DNA of 64,000 bases from Aquatica leii. Its lineage: Eukaryota; Arthropoda; Insecta; Coleoptera; Lampyridae. Of this stretch, positions 23,876 through 37,000 are shown one piece after another. The position numbers and the translations under genes were made by a program. Every line of letters begins with the position of its first letter. Positions within the stretch are counted from its first letter, which is position 1. The stretch is taken from positions 169,816,035 through 169,880,034 of the forward strand of contig CM069432.1 of assembly GCA_035610365.1 (NCBI GenBank), read 5' to 3'. The notes beneath the pieces are model-generated. The model did not search any database. It saw only the letters and a list, made by a program, of their open reading frames with translations, and was not told the DNA's origin.

Positions 23876-25216
23876 ACCGCGAAAGCTAAAGATTTCAAAT
23901 TAAAATGGTCGTCGTTCTAAACAACGGATATTAAATAGGTATTTTTATATGTTCGGACTACAAGTATTTGAGTCCATACTTCATATGTAGCAGAGCATTG
24001 TACTGTGACTTTGCGACCCCCAGTACTACATATTTATTATATGCAGGTTTAAGATGTAAAAAGGCTCGCGCTGTTAGGGCTTGGGGTTCAGTAGTACTGC
24101 TTGATCTGTGGAATGTGTATGACGTGTTCTAAATGAAACGGTATATTTGTACGTAATTTTTAAAATTGCAAAAACATAGTATACAATTTATTTTTACGAA
24201 TTGAGACCGCTTCCTTTTTTTGAAGTAGTTATGTGGATGTGGTGCGATAAATGATTTGTTTTGTTTCTCATGTTCATTGTTTTATTCTGATGGAGTCGAT
24301 AAAACATTAAAAAATTTTGGTAGTTTATACCTACATAATGCCATAACAATATCTGAAAACGTTCACATTACCTACAAGCCTTTTAAAAAATGTAGCCAAC
24401 CTTAAAATATTCAGGTACAGATTCAGGTAATATCTGAGAGCGGAGGTATTCAAACTTATACATTGTAAGAGATTTCTTATAAATTTAGAATACTCACGCT
24501 GACAATGTATTTATTTACACAAAAAAGAATTCGACATACGTATAGCAAAACCAACAACAATAATAACTAAAAGCTAAAATTGAAGCTATCGTTGTATCGA
24601 TACGTTATAAGTGTATGGAGTGGCGATGATACAAAAAATTATTGTTAATACGATACGAATTGCATATTGATATTCAATACAAAAAATGCTATATCGCTCA
24701 CCCCTATTTTTATGAACAACAAAATTGATGAGACATTTTCGGAAAGTGTAATAGTTCTAAAAGTTGTTCTTTGACTAATGTGGAAAGTAAACAACAAGAA
24801 AGATTATACAGGGTGTAACAAGTATAACTAATAATATCTTAATAGGGGGTAGATCTGGTAATTTCCAACACATTTTTTCATAAACATGTGGTCTAGCTTT
24901 TCATCAATTTTTCTTAAATTTTTTTGTAATAATTAGATGTAATTACGACTTTTGGTTCGAGAGTTATTGTGGGTACATCGTTACACACAGACAGACACAA
25001 ACACAGACACCCAAAATTTTTTTTGTCAAAAATATTTTTTTCTGACTTAGGAGACCTTGAAACGTAAACTTATGCAAAAAAAATATTTTTTTTAAATCGT
25101 CGCAGGCAGGATTCGAACCTAGATTATATAATGAAATTCACTTTAAATTGTAAATTAAATATCTAATTAACTGTTAATGATAGAAAAAAAATTTATTTGA
25201 ATAAATTATTAGGAAG
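23876..25216. other. Intergenic repeats, no gene
   Basis: 24840-25085 and 26095-26235 are diverged copies of one dispersed repeat (GTTCGAGAGTTATNGTGGG..., GGAGACCTTGAAACGTAAA). 24808 begins ATACAGGGTGTAAC, like a transposon end. The run at 24575-24710 ends TATCGCTCACCCCTA, typical of hAT-type ends. None could be bounded. Confidence 0.45.
25102..25125 (-). other. tRNA-like B box (GGTTCGAATCC)
   Basis: The minus strand has an exact RNA polymerase III B-box, GGTTCGAATCC, followed by TGCCTGCGACG, like the T arm and acceptor of a tRNA. No A box or cloverleaf can be built from the upstream AT-rich sequence. It is probably a remnant of a tRNA-derived SINE or tRNA pseudogene, or chance. Confidence 0.35.
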
Positions 25217-25925
25217 TAGTGATGGGAATTCTAGTTCTTTTTACCAGGTCTCGTTCAACAAACTGAACTAGTTCAATGTACTAGTTCTTTAGTACATTTA
25301 GGAGACTGCATCGAAGGATGCATAAAACAGTTTGTGGTGCAGATTTGCATTTAAACTCTGGTATTTTGTTCCGTATTTCAATTAGGGGACCAACGCGCGA
25401 TGCATCGGTATGCTTGCAAATAATAAATTAAAAACTGAAACGCGGTTTCAAATTCACAATTTTGTTGAAAATTGGTGTAATCTTATTTAGCAAGTATAGT
25501 TAAAAAGTTTTAATTGAACAGAAGACCGATTTTATAATCTTTTTTGTAGACACCTGTAAAAAAATATTAATTAGCAACTGCAAAACACGATAAAACAGTT
25601 ATATGAACACTTAATAGTATCAATTACGCAAGGTACAAACAAATTTGGATTAAATACAATAATCATAGTAATCAAAGTAACGAATATAAAAAACGTAATG
25701 ATAATCAAGATAAATACTGTGGGAAAAGACCTTGTAGCCAATGCAGTCTAGAAGAGAAAAGTTTATTAACCTTATCAAAATTAAGTGATGACTAATACAA
25801 GATTTGCAAAGAGCAAATGCATTAAAGAATGTACTAGTTCACTTTATAATAGAGAACTAGTACATTTAGTTCACTGAAAAGACCAGTTCAATTGAACTAG
25901 TTCGTTCAGGAACTACACATCACTA
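25217..25925. mobile_element. Non-autonomous hAT element (709 bp)
   Basis: The element starts TAGTGATGGGAATTCTAGTTC and ends with CAGGAACTACACATCACTA, partly complementary ends with multiple GAACTAGTTC palindromes inside. It is flanked by a perfect 8-bp TSD, TTAGGAAG (25209-25216 and 25926-25933). An 8-bp TSD and TAGTGATG-type ends are standard for the hAT superfamily. No transposase frame is present. Confidence 0.9.
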
Positions 25926-26410
25926 TTAGGAAGTATTGTCTCGATAAGAAACTGTAAAAATAATTCGAATAATTTACATTCGTACAAAATTATATAAGAA
26001 AAACTGTTAAAAATGGCGGATACACCCACTTCCGGTTTTTTTTATCAGACCGATCTTTTGATAGAACCGAGAGAATATGAAAAGCCAGCTCCATACTAAA
26101 TTTCAAGCTACTAGGACCATTGGTTCGAGAGTTATCGTGGGTACAACGTTACACACAGACACCAAAAATTTTTTTGTCAAAAATACATTTTTCTGATTCA
26201 GGAGACCTTGAAACGTAAAATTCTTCAAAAAAATTTTTTTGAAAAAAAATTGCGGTCGCTATACTTTCCTTATAGAAAAGTAAAAAAATAGTTAAAAGCA
26301 AAACGTTTTTTTTTAAATAATGAAATGTTTGTTTTGTATATACCATTAACTGCTACTAAGCAAAATAAAATCACTGAATCAAACAAATGAAAAATCAGAT
26401 GGTCTGGGTT

Positions 26411-26530
26411 TTATCCAGTGATCTCTATAATAATATGGATTGTTGATACTGTAGTCTGACATTGACACCTTTAGAGAAATCATCAACGCCACTCATTATA
26501 CTGAGACAAGAACTAAAATGTATCGCTAAC
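26411..26530 (+). repeat. Partial copy of the CACTGATCTCTATAAT repeat
   Basis: Starts CAGTGATCTCTATAATAATATGG and diverges after about 110 bp. It faces the inverted copy ending at 27619, so the two form the arms of an inverted repeat about 1.2 kb apart. Confidence 0.65.
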
Positions 26531-26988
26531 CGTACTTTTTTGTGACAGTTTAATTGTCAGTGCAATTATAAATATATAATTTTTGTAATATATTTTCTAA
26601 ATAGATCATAGTTTATGTTTAAAAATATCTAGAAAATTGTTTTGGCACATCAGTAGTAGCTTGTGCTTTGGATTCTTATTTCAATATGTTGTTTTTTAAT
26701 CTTTTTGATTTCTTCGCAATTTTGTCATGCGTTCGATCGTTAAATCTACAAGGGGGTTAAGCATGTCATGTGTGATTAATTCTTACGCGAGTTAAAATTA
26801 CTGTTTAACTGTGTTCTTTTTTGTATAATCTTATGCAAACTAATTAAAATTCTCATTAGTTATTCAATTCCACAAAATTTTATACAGTTTTATGTAATTC
26901 CGTAAATTGTTATGCAGTTTGAATAAAATGGTCCTAAAAATTTTTTTTGTTTTGAAAAATAGCGGTACTGTTGTAAAGCAAAATTCGT

Positions 26989-27519
26989 TTAACCTTCCGA
27001 TTACATTGGGGTCTTTTTTGAACCCAGACGTGTTGTTTTTGTTGTATTTTCTTAAGTTTTTTTTACAACTGTCCCAATCTTTTTTTAGCTGAGTTTCTTT
27101 CAACAATGTTTAATAATATATAACAAATTTTTCAATTGTAATTTATTTTGCGACGTAAAAAAAATATTGTTTGGCAGACACAGAACAACACAAAAAGAGG
27201 TCGTTGTAAGATATGTTCAAGAGCAAATGACAAAAGATGTTCGGAAACATGTGAAAAGTGCAAACTCTTTGTATGTACACAACATTGCCAGAAAAAAACT
27301 ACAATAATATGTAATTGTTGTTGCCTTCACTAATTTATGTTTACATTTTATAAAATTTTTATTTTATATGAAACCTAACGTTAATTTAAAATATTAATAA
27401 AGGTTACCATTACAAATTAATCGGTTTTTCTTTACAAAATAAGAAAAAAAACTTGGGGTCAAATCTGACCCCACTTGGTAATCGGTGCCTCAAAAATTGC
27501 TTGGTAATCCGAAGGTTAA
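26989..27519 (+). mobile_element. Mini-piggyBac element, copy 1
   Basis: Flanked by TTAA on both sides (26989-26992 and 27516-27519), with inverted ends TTAACCTTCCGATTAC and GTAATCCGAAGGTTAA. Subterminal GGGGTC/GACCCC words are repeated near each end. TTAA targets and these ends fit piggyBac. The transposase core is deleted and only the C-terminal Cys-rich region remains. The empty site at about 22679 confirms insertion at TTAA. Confidence 0.9.
27148..27333 (+). pseudogene. piggyBac transposase C-terminal Cys-rich domain only
   Basis: The frame encodes GRCKICSRANDKRCSETCEK, CKLFVCTQHC and a final CNCCCLH tail. Paired C--C and C--H motifs in this order match the zinc-binding C-terminal domain of piggyBac transposases, which reads the terminal repeats. 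There is no catalytic DDD core. No ATG in context is obvious, so translation from this fragment alone is uncertain. Confidence 0.75.
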
Positions 27520-27619
27520 TTTAGTTCTAATCTCAGTATTGTGTGACGCTGGATTCTACGCTGTCTAATTTCATAAGTGCCATAAGTATCAGCTATCCAT
27601 ATTATTATAGAGATCAGTG

Positions 27620-28087
27620 GGTTTATCGTAAAATGTGTGGTAAAATGTATTAATTAAAAAATAGGAAAATTACTAGTCTATGTGTATTTAATAATATTTT
27701 GAATTAATGATTTATAATACGTCATAGTTTAAAAAACTTAATTATGTTTATAATTTAATAATTTTTTGAGTTGTTTCAACTTTGCAATTTTTAATTAACA
27801 AAATATTTAAGCAGTGGGAATCTTTACTAACAAGAATTTTATGTAGTGGTATAAGACTCTGTCTTTGAGGAATTTTAATCAAAATGTCTTCGAGTCTGTA
27901 TTTTGTGTACATCGAAGTGCGTCAGTTGTGATGTAACTACTTAAATAAATATGTTAATTTAGAATAAGAGTTTCTTCGCGAGTCCTTTTAGGTTCACCAT
28001 TATTTTTGTCCATCATTTTAAGTATGTCCTTATTTGTTTCTTTTCAAAATAAAACCGTATTCGTTATGGAATTTTTTATTGTTTTAG
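27620..28087 (+). promoter_or_regulatory. Region upstream of norpA, possible 5' UTR and intron
   Basis: A clean acceptor (GTTTTAG, ending 28087) lies six bases before the norpA ATG, so a 5' UTR intron is likely. A donor-like GTATGT at about 28021 and an insect initiator-like TCAGT at about 27920 could define a short non-coding exon. This is inferred from the sequence only. Confidence 0.35.
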
Positions 28088-28093
28088 TTCAAA

Positions 28094-31000
28094 ATGACTA
28101 AAAAATTTGAATTCGATTGGCACGTTCCAATTCCAGAGCCTTTGCTAACTGGCTGTGTGTTCGATAGATGGACTGAGGAAAAAGACAACGTTGATTATGA
28201 GCAAAATGCACTTTTTCGTGTTGATCAATATGGGTTTTTTATTTATTGGAAAAGCGAAGGAAAGGTAACTACTTCTATTTAAGATTTTGATGTGTATTTA
28301 AATGAGTTTTTTTTTATTAGGATGGAGATGTCATCGAATTATGCCAAGTTAGTGATGTACGTGCTGGTGGCTTACCTATGGACAGAAAACTACTTTATAA
28401 TTTAGCGAAGCACGGTAATGATTTAGAAGAAAAATCGTTAACAATATGTAGTGGCACTGATTACATCAATATTAATTATCAACATATTATATGTCCTGAC
28501 GTACAGACAGCGAAGGTAAGTTATTAATTTAATTTTTAATTTTGTTTATAGTTAACATCATTTTAATTATACAGAACTTAACGTTTTAATTTTGTCTTGT
28601 GTTGGCTAGTTAGGTCATTATTTTCTATTTAATTATTGAATAATAATAATAAATGGTAACAGTTTTATGAATTCAATAATCCAACCAACATCTAAATTTT
28701 GCATGCCTTACGTATTAATGCATGTTTTTTGTAGTATTAATGCTCACGTATTAATTATTTAATTAAAGGTTTGGTTGGATGGCTTGAGAGAAATTACTCA
28801 TAATGTCAAAGCCAATAACTTCTGCCCCATGACTTGTTTGAAAAAACAGTAAGTTTGATGTTTAACTTTTGCATGAACTCTGCACGTTTTGATACGCGTT
28901 ACTAATAAGGTTAGCGGTCCCTCATCTAATCAATTAAATTAAGTTTTGTTTTTGATTTTTATTTTAATGTGTTTTTATGCTTTGCATGATACAGATATGG
29001 AAAGAAGGATTGCGAAGTATTACTCATAACAATAAACTTGTTAATGTTTGCCCTCGCACTGCTTTAATGAAACAGTAAGTTGTATTGTACATATTGGTAT
29101 AATATAGTAGCGCTATAATTTTTTTATGTGAACTTTTAGCTACGCTTAATGAAATAATTGAGTCTTTTGTTATTAAATTACTGTTCCGGTACTTAATGTT
29201 TGTGTCTATGTGCACTTTAAATTTAATACTAACAGAAAGAATTATATAAGGTTATTCTTTAGAGAATAACAAATTAGAATTTGCATTTTTAATGGGTCTG
29301 TTAAGAGTTTTGCCTGTTACAGTATAAATAATATAATAGAATTTTGTACACTGCTTGCACTGTGAATTACATAAAACAGTACATTCATCTAACACAAAGA
29401 ACTTAAATGTATCTTGTTATCTTTTGTTAACTCTGTTTCAGTCAACATCATGATTATTCAATCATAATAGAAAATCAATAGCTTGTATCTTCCATTTTGT
29501 TATACACAATAACTATCAATTTAGAATCTTGCACAATTCTATACATGTCAACACGCGTTCGAACAATGAACATGTAAAATTATGTATAACAAGAAAAAGA
29601 TGAAATTCACGATTTTCTATTTTGGTTTAAATAAATATACAGATTGTAGGGCTTCTGGTTACCTGTTTGTAAGTTTACATTAAAAGAAACAAAGTTATTT
29701 TTATCCAAGTTGTATAAAGTACGCAATTTCGGAATTAATTTGCTTCTTAAAACTACAACCTCAAATAGAGTAAATAGAAATCTATTCTGATGAATATGTA
29801 AATATACGGTATTGGTAGAAGCATATATAAATTTAGCATTTAGGACATTGAAGTATTAATACATAGGGCGATATTTAAAATTTATTTAGTGTCGGTACAA
29901 TATAGGAAGTCCTTTACCACTTCCTAGTACTAGTAATAGCTTAATTAGCGCATTAGATTAAAATTATCTAGTTTTCTTGTGATTTACTCTTTTTCATATA
30001 GGCCTGATTAGAAAGAACATAAATCGATACGACATTTTACAGGTTTCTTGTTGCATAATTAATTATATGAATTATGTATTATTTAAGTCAGGTTTTTCTG
30101 AATTAATATTTAATTTTTCCTGTCTGGCGACTCTCGAGAAATAAATAAATTACATTACTTTTTTGTATTTTTTTTAGTAAAATACTAATAGATACTAACA
30201 CACAGACCAGAAGTTAGCTGATCTGAAATATGATGTGTGGTGGTATTTATAAATGAGTTTTAAATTACGTTTAGTTTATTTTGGATACTTAAGTTATATA
30301 GTTTATTTTTGTTTTACTTTTGAAAAACCATAATAAGTTTTAGGTTTTTTGTTTTTATTATATCTCATATGCGAGTTAGACTATTTTCAACTTTTTTTGT
30401 TTATGAGTTTTTACGGTACATTTGACCTCAAATAGTATTTTCATCAACTATTAATTGAAGCATTTCTACGTTCTTTTATTTCTTTAAAAACTAAATTTTT
30501 TTATTCATTTAGTTTATATGGTGAAACTAATTAACGTTACTAAGTTTCTGTTGTTTTCCGTTATATGCTGGTATATAAAACATTTAATTTAAATTAATAA
30601 TTATCTTACATTTTTAAAGTTACTTTATTGTTAAACTAGTATATATATTGATTTATTCGACACGGTCCGGTTTATTATTTTTTTTAAATTTTATTTATTT
30701 ACATCAAATGTATTAAAAAAAGTAAGTTTTGAGAACGCTCTGTTTTGGCCTTTAAGCTTGTTTTTAATAAAATGATACTGTCGATTTCTCTATAGTTTTT
30801 CAGCGATTATTCGAAAATCATAATGGAAAGTTATTATGTTCTGTTAGAATTTTTAAATTTTTACCAGCATCTACCTCTTCTGTAAGTTTTTTTTTAATAA
30901 TCAAAGCTTTCAAATGTTTGCTGATCAAATATATCAGGATAATGTTGACGTTCTACAAATTTATTAATTGGCAACGTTAGATAGAACCTACACTTTTTAT

Positions 31001-34000
31001 TCTGATTAGGACATACTGTTCGATATATTACAGCCAACTTTAAATTCTTTTAATTTTTCCAAAGGATATGTCAGTTGATTCATACTTAGAACATGCTAAA
31101 GACAAAATAATTCGAACGTTCAATACAAAATCAATATTGTAAATAAAGTTGTTCAATTTTCATTTTTTAATTTAATTGATTGCAGTTAATTTAGAATTCC
31201 TGGAAATGTTTGTTGTACTCAGTGTTAATTCGACATATGCAAGCGTTTAAGATTCATTCTCGATATTTGGAAGAGGGGTTTATATTATAATATCGAAAAA
31301 TTTGTACGATAGTCATTACTATAATTTTGAAGCTAATCTGCTAATACGACTTATGCGAGACTATTACTTTCGTGGTATTTACGCAGCCGTATTATGATCG
31401 GGTCTTATGTTCAAGGACGGCCTTTGGCATGTCTCTTAACTGGGGACTCTTAAAATGTTAAATGGCTATTGACACCACTGATTTTTCTACATTGAGCAAT
31501 TATTTGTTTGTCATCGCGCATTGGATATCTGAAAGAAGGGATAATTTACACTACAGATATTTGCTTAAATTTTGACACGTTAGTTTTATTTGCTAAGTTA
31601 TCTTTTTTGCCTGATGAAAAACAATTTTTTATAGTAGCAATGTAGATTCTAGTTTAAGTTTTGTGGTTTTACTACAGTGATAAAATGAATCAACGCGTAA
31701 TCTTTTGGTTTCGTCTTGCATTTTTAGAGTTCATCGTATTAGTGAGGTACCATTGTCTGGTTTTTATCAAAAAATTTATTGACTTGACTTTACATGATTT
31801 AAACGTACTCTTTTTATTAGTCGGAGGATGATGGTTTTTAATTTTAGAAAGTACTAAGTAGTATACATTTTTATAGCAGTTTTTAATTGCCTAATGAAAT
31901 TAAAGAGATCAACTTAGGTGTATTTTTGGAGTTGAAGCTATTTATGATTATACAATTATTGTCCTACGGATAATTAAAATTTAAAAACAAAAAATAGCGT
32001 TAACTGGGTTTTAATTTGCCAATCAAATCTATGAATTCTGCATTCTTGCATTTGTATTTGCTGAGCTTATTAAGGATGCATATATTCTACAGTAATATAC
32101 CTAATGTTGATTTGTATGACTGAAGGTTCAAGGTAACGTTGTATGTAACATAAAATTAACGTTTTTCAGTTGGGTTTGTTATATGTAAATTTAGATGGTT
32201 GTTATAATTTTTTCTGTTACATAACGCGCTACAGGAAAAATTTTAATTTTTGTAATTTTTTTAAACTATTAATCATTCAATGCCATAATTAACATTTTTG
32301 TTTTTATTGCAAAGCAGTATTACTTGTTTTTAATAGTTAATTTATATTCTGTTTTTAAATAAACCAGTTAATTACTAATTGTGCTTTTTATTTCATCAGA
32401 AATAGGATTTGATCTATATCTATTGTCCAATGTCTTTGAATTAACTTTATTAGTGTAAAGTGTTATATTTCCAATTGCCACAATTATTTTTTCATAAAAA
32501 TGTTGATTGAGTAGACACCGTAAAAAATAAATTACGTTATAATGAAACTTAATTACTTAGATATGGGTACATTTAACTGTAAAGCATATTCTATTTTGCT
32601 CAATTTATTTATTCATTTGATTTGTTTTTACGTTATTTATATTCTTTACTGTAAAAACATCCTGTGTGCTAATTTATTTATTTGTTAAGTAATGATGAAG
32701 GTATCATATTGAGTTGACACAAATATTTCACACAATATCATTAGTCGTATTGATAAAACAGTGATAAAAAGTCCGTTTTTTTACAAAAAATGCATTAAAA
32801 GTTTACCGTTAATGATACCTTCCTTAATGTATAATTTGTATATTTGTTTCATGTTGATTAATGGATTAATTCATTTTAACCTATAATAGAATAAACGAAA
32901 CCTCCTTTTGTTAAATATTATCGAGTTGTTTCAGTATATACTTGACTTTGTGTTTGTGTCGCCCATTGTATTTGTTATATGATAATTCGATTTGGACACT
33001 GTCAAATATGTTTGGTGTTATCTTTGTCCAAGATACTGATGAACAGCATAGGAATCTTGAAATCAGTAAGAGCTGGGAAGATGCAATTTAGAGTATGTTT
33101 ACATGTCTGTCACACTTCGTTTTTGAGGTGCGTGATTTTTGAGTTTTTCTTAATTTTTAAATTTATTTAAAAAACCAAGGACATTACATACAAAAAGTGT
33201 TAAGTTTTTTTATTTCGATGTGTCGTCTTCGAGAAACTATCAACTTTATTTTTTTATATGGTGACAGAAAAAGAAACGAAATGTATTCAATAGTATTCTT
33301 ATTACAAATCCAACAATTCATCACATATTCTGATATATCTAGAAAAACTGAAATTGTTCTGTACCAGTTTATAACTTCGATCTCATTTCTGTTGCCTCAA
33401 GTCGAGTTGTGACTTGTAACCGCCTTTAGCGCCGCACTGTTAATGCATTTTGTTTTGTTTGTTTACAATTTTTTTACATCTTTGTATACATTTGTGCGCT
33501 TTTTTTGGATTTTAAAGTTAATTACACTATTTGAGAATAAAAAATGTATAATATCTTTACAAACTCCAAAAATACAACTATTAATTTGTTACTCTGAAAC
33601 GTTTAGGTGTAGATATCGGAAGGTTTTGATAAAACTACTTAATATTTAATTTAGAATATAATAAACATTTACAGGATGTACGACCTATTATTTAAAACAA
33701 ATGAGTTTTAGACTATAACCGAAAGTGCTACAATTGTACCATTGTATACCGATTTTAAACAAATTACATTTAGCCGTTCTGTATATACGTCTAATCTCTC
33801 AGTTCTGTGAATTACTCTTTATATTTATTCTTGTAATGGTTCTTATTTTTTCTTCTTTAAGACGATTGAAACGATTAGGTTTTTGTATCATTTATTCTTT
33901 ATATTGATATGTATTATATTATTTTCTATCTTGCTAGATAACTTTTAAATAATCAAACGATTGAACTTTAGATACTGCTATATATAGTTGAGAGTTTGCT

Positions 34001-37000
34001 GGATCTTATATAAATATTCCATTAAATCATCAAAGCGTCATTTCTCAAAGAATCGTTGTAGTATCTTCTGTTCTAGCATGACTCCTTTCGGAATAGTTTC
34101 ATATTTAATTGACCTTAATAAACACAAACTGCTTCTGATATTTACAAAAAGGAATAATGTGAATACCATACCTAGAATTTTGAACCAATAGGAAGAACCA
34201 TGTCCGGCAGGTAATTTTGTATCAGCATCAAATTACACCAAGGATAAAGTATTGTTATATTGACGATTTTTGTAATATACTTGTCGTGGGTTATTACGAC
34301 ACTGCACTGATGGGATTCAATGTTTGTGGTGAATTAGCACGTTGGCCGCCACGCGAATTCTTAAGGAAATTCCCGTCAGAATCCGCGCGCTACTTAGAAG
34401 AATGAAGTAAATTTTAAATAAATTTTAGTAATTACTTTTTAGTTTTTAAGTTTTATATCATCGTTTACATTGTAAAATTCAAAGTCCAGTATCAGTCACC
34501 GATGGCTGATGTGGTAGATGTTAATCAGGTCGTCGTAATAATCACTTTTAATCAAAATTGATGATTTTAAAATAAATATATATTGTTTTCTTCGTTTTTT
34601 AATAGTCATTCATATCCATTTGTTTAGTAAATGTTCGTTCGTCGAGCTGTGTGGTATCTTATACCGAGTGTTTAAAAACTTCATTTTAGCAAGGTTTGAT
34701 GGCAGAGCCGTTATAGCTATTTACAGTTCACTTAATAATTAGTTAGCCTTTAACTTAAAGGTTTCTTAGAGTTTTTTACATAAAAACATTTTTGACTTAT
34801 TTAATGATCAAAATTGATAATTAGGAATTTTTATTGTCAATTTAGCGATTTAATGAAGGGTTTAAAAGGATAATTATTTATTTTAGGTTGAAGAATAGTG
34901 ATTTAAAAATTGTTTTCCGCAATTTCAGTTTTTAGGTTTTTGGCATGATCTATGATTCTTGTAATGGTTAAATTCTAGGTATTTTTTGCTGAATCGTATA
35001 CTACTCTAATTTACTTACAGTGCTATACTATATTTGAGTGTACGAATCGTACATTCAGAAATAAAAGTATCCTAATTATTTGGTGCAAATAAATTTAGTA
35101 TTGAATAAGCTGTTGTCGATGCTTTGCTATTGTTTTTTAAATTTGTATACGTTTTTTTGTCGGCCGGTGGCGCTAAGAACTGATTTTGTCAAAATGTTAC
35201 TACAACATATATACTAGTATTTGTTCTACAAATTGTTTATACTTTTTTTTTCTTTATATTTTGGTTATCAATAAATGACCTTTACAATTGTTAAATATGG
35301 AATTGGTAGCATCGAAAGTTATAAATTTGACGTTTATTAGTTCTATCTTTTAACTCAAGGTCACAGTACATAAGGTCTACTGTCTCTAAGTAAATATAGT
35401 TTTAACAATTCACGTTAATAACATGTTTTTTATTAAGCATAGTTTATTATTCAAGTGAGTTTTAAACGATAAGTACGCATTATTTTAATCTCGAAATCCG
35501 TTTAAGCAGTACAAGAAAGCCTGCCTAATAAATTTAGTCAAGGCTGTATATCAGACTTTGAGAGATTGCAATGCTTTTGACTGAACAATTTTTAAACGTG
35601 TTTAGATTATTATAATGTTTTAGTTTTATTGTTTGATTAAACATGTCAAAACAAAGCACCTATATTTCTAAAAAAAAAAGAAAATTAAATCGGAATCCAT
35701 TAACCGAATGTCCCGATATTTATTATTTTAAAAATTTTGAGCGATAATCATGATTCTGGCTGATTTTTTGTGTGAAGGTGTACTTAATTCGAATTTTATT
35801 TATTATTTTTTACATACGTATACTGTGAGTCCGTTAAGGTCGAAACAAATAGGATAAAGCAAATTTTCATCATCCTCGTCATCGACAATCCAATTTTTTT
35901 ATCTTGAGTATACTTAAAACATTTTTCGCTTGATAAGAAACTGTCGAAAATATGATCTTGAAGAAGAAGGTTTGAAATAGACCAATCATTGACTAAGGGA
36001 GTGCTAAACAAACAGAACTATTTTATTGGTCTATTTTGTGAAATTCTGTGTTGTTTTAACCTTCGGATTACCAAGCAATTTTTGAGGCGCCGATTACCAA
36101 GTGGGGTCAGATTTGACTCCAAGTTTTTTTTTCTTATTTTGTAAAGAAAAACCGCTTAATTTGTAATGGTAACCTTTATTAATATTTTGAATTAACATTA
36201 GATTTCATATAAACTAATAAAAATATAAAAATAAAATGTAAACATAAATTAGTGAGGGCAATAACTATTACATATTATTGTAGTTTTTTTATCATTTGCT
36301 CTTGGACATATCTTACAACGACCTTAAATATGACCCCAACGACAATATTTTTTTTACGTCGCAAAACAAATAATTGAAAAATTTGTTATATATTATTAAA
36401 CATTGTTAAAAGAAACTCAGCTAAAAAATATTGAGACAGTTGTAAAAAAAATTTAAGAAAAGACAACAAAAACAACACGTCTGGGGTCAAAAAAGACCCC
36501 AATGGTAATCGGAAGGTTAAATAGATAATGAAATAAAATATGTAAATTATTTTCTACACGTCTTGTAAAAATTCACACAATGAGTTTCCACAATTTCTTT
36601 TGTTGGCATTGTAATTTATTTAATGGGTGTTCAGAAATCAAAGATGGTATGAATGTGTAAATTACGACTTACGTTCTACACTTCTGCTTAACCCAAATAA
36701 CAAAATTTAAATATTTTGTATCTTATAATGCTATCAGCAATACGTACCATCTACTACTATTAAATCTTCTTACTGAGCTTGTTTCAATCTTTACGAACTT
36801 ACAGTATATTTTTTTTTAATTGTATTTTGTTTACTATAAAAAGTTATGGTGCTTGTTGCAGATTAATTTGAGTCTTGCTTTTTTTATATTCGTTTAAGTA
36901 CTTTTATTATTTATTGTTGCATGCGGCTACGTTTGAATACATCTAATTACATTGCGATTGTTGAAATAATAATGTAATCGTAGCTAACTTCATATGGTCA

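Larger units (their letters stand above)
26790..27619 (-). repeat. Dispersed repeat, copy 2, interrupted by piggyBac
   Basis: Reading the minus strand from 27619 gives the same sequence as 22565-22877 (CACTGATCTCTATAATAATA..., then AATTTACGGAATT...). A 527-bp mini-piggyBac sits at its TTAA (26989-27519). Copy 1 is the matching empty site. Confidence 0.75.

Noticed and set aside
28377..28386. GGTAATGA as a splice donor inside norpA exon 2
   Set aside because: The frame reads straight through to the conserved [15 protein letters not shown] segment, so no intron is needed.
32979..33907. Series of 60-71 codon frames in the norpA intron
   Set aside because: Phe/Ile/Leu/Tyr-rich translations typical of AT-rich noise; no splice sites tie them together.
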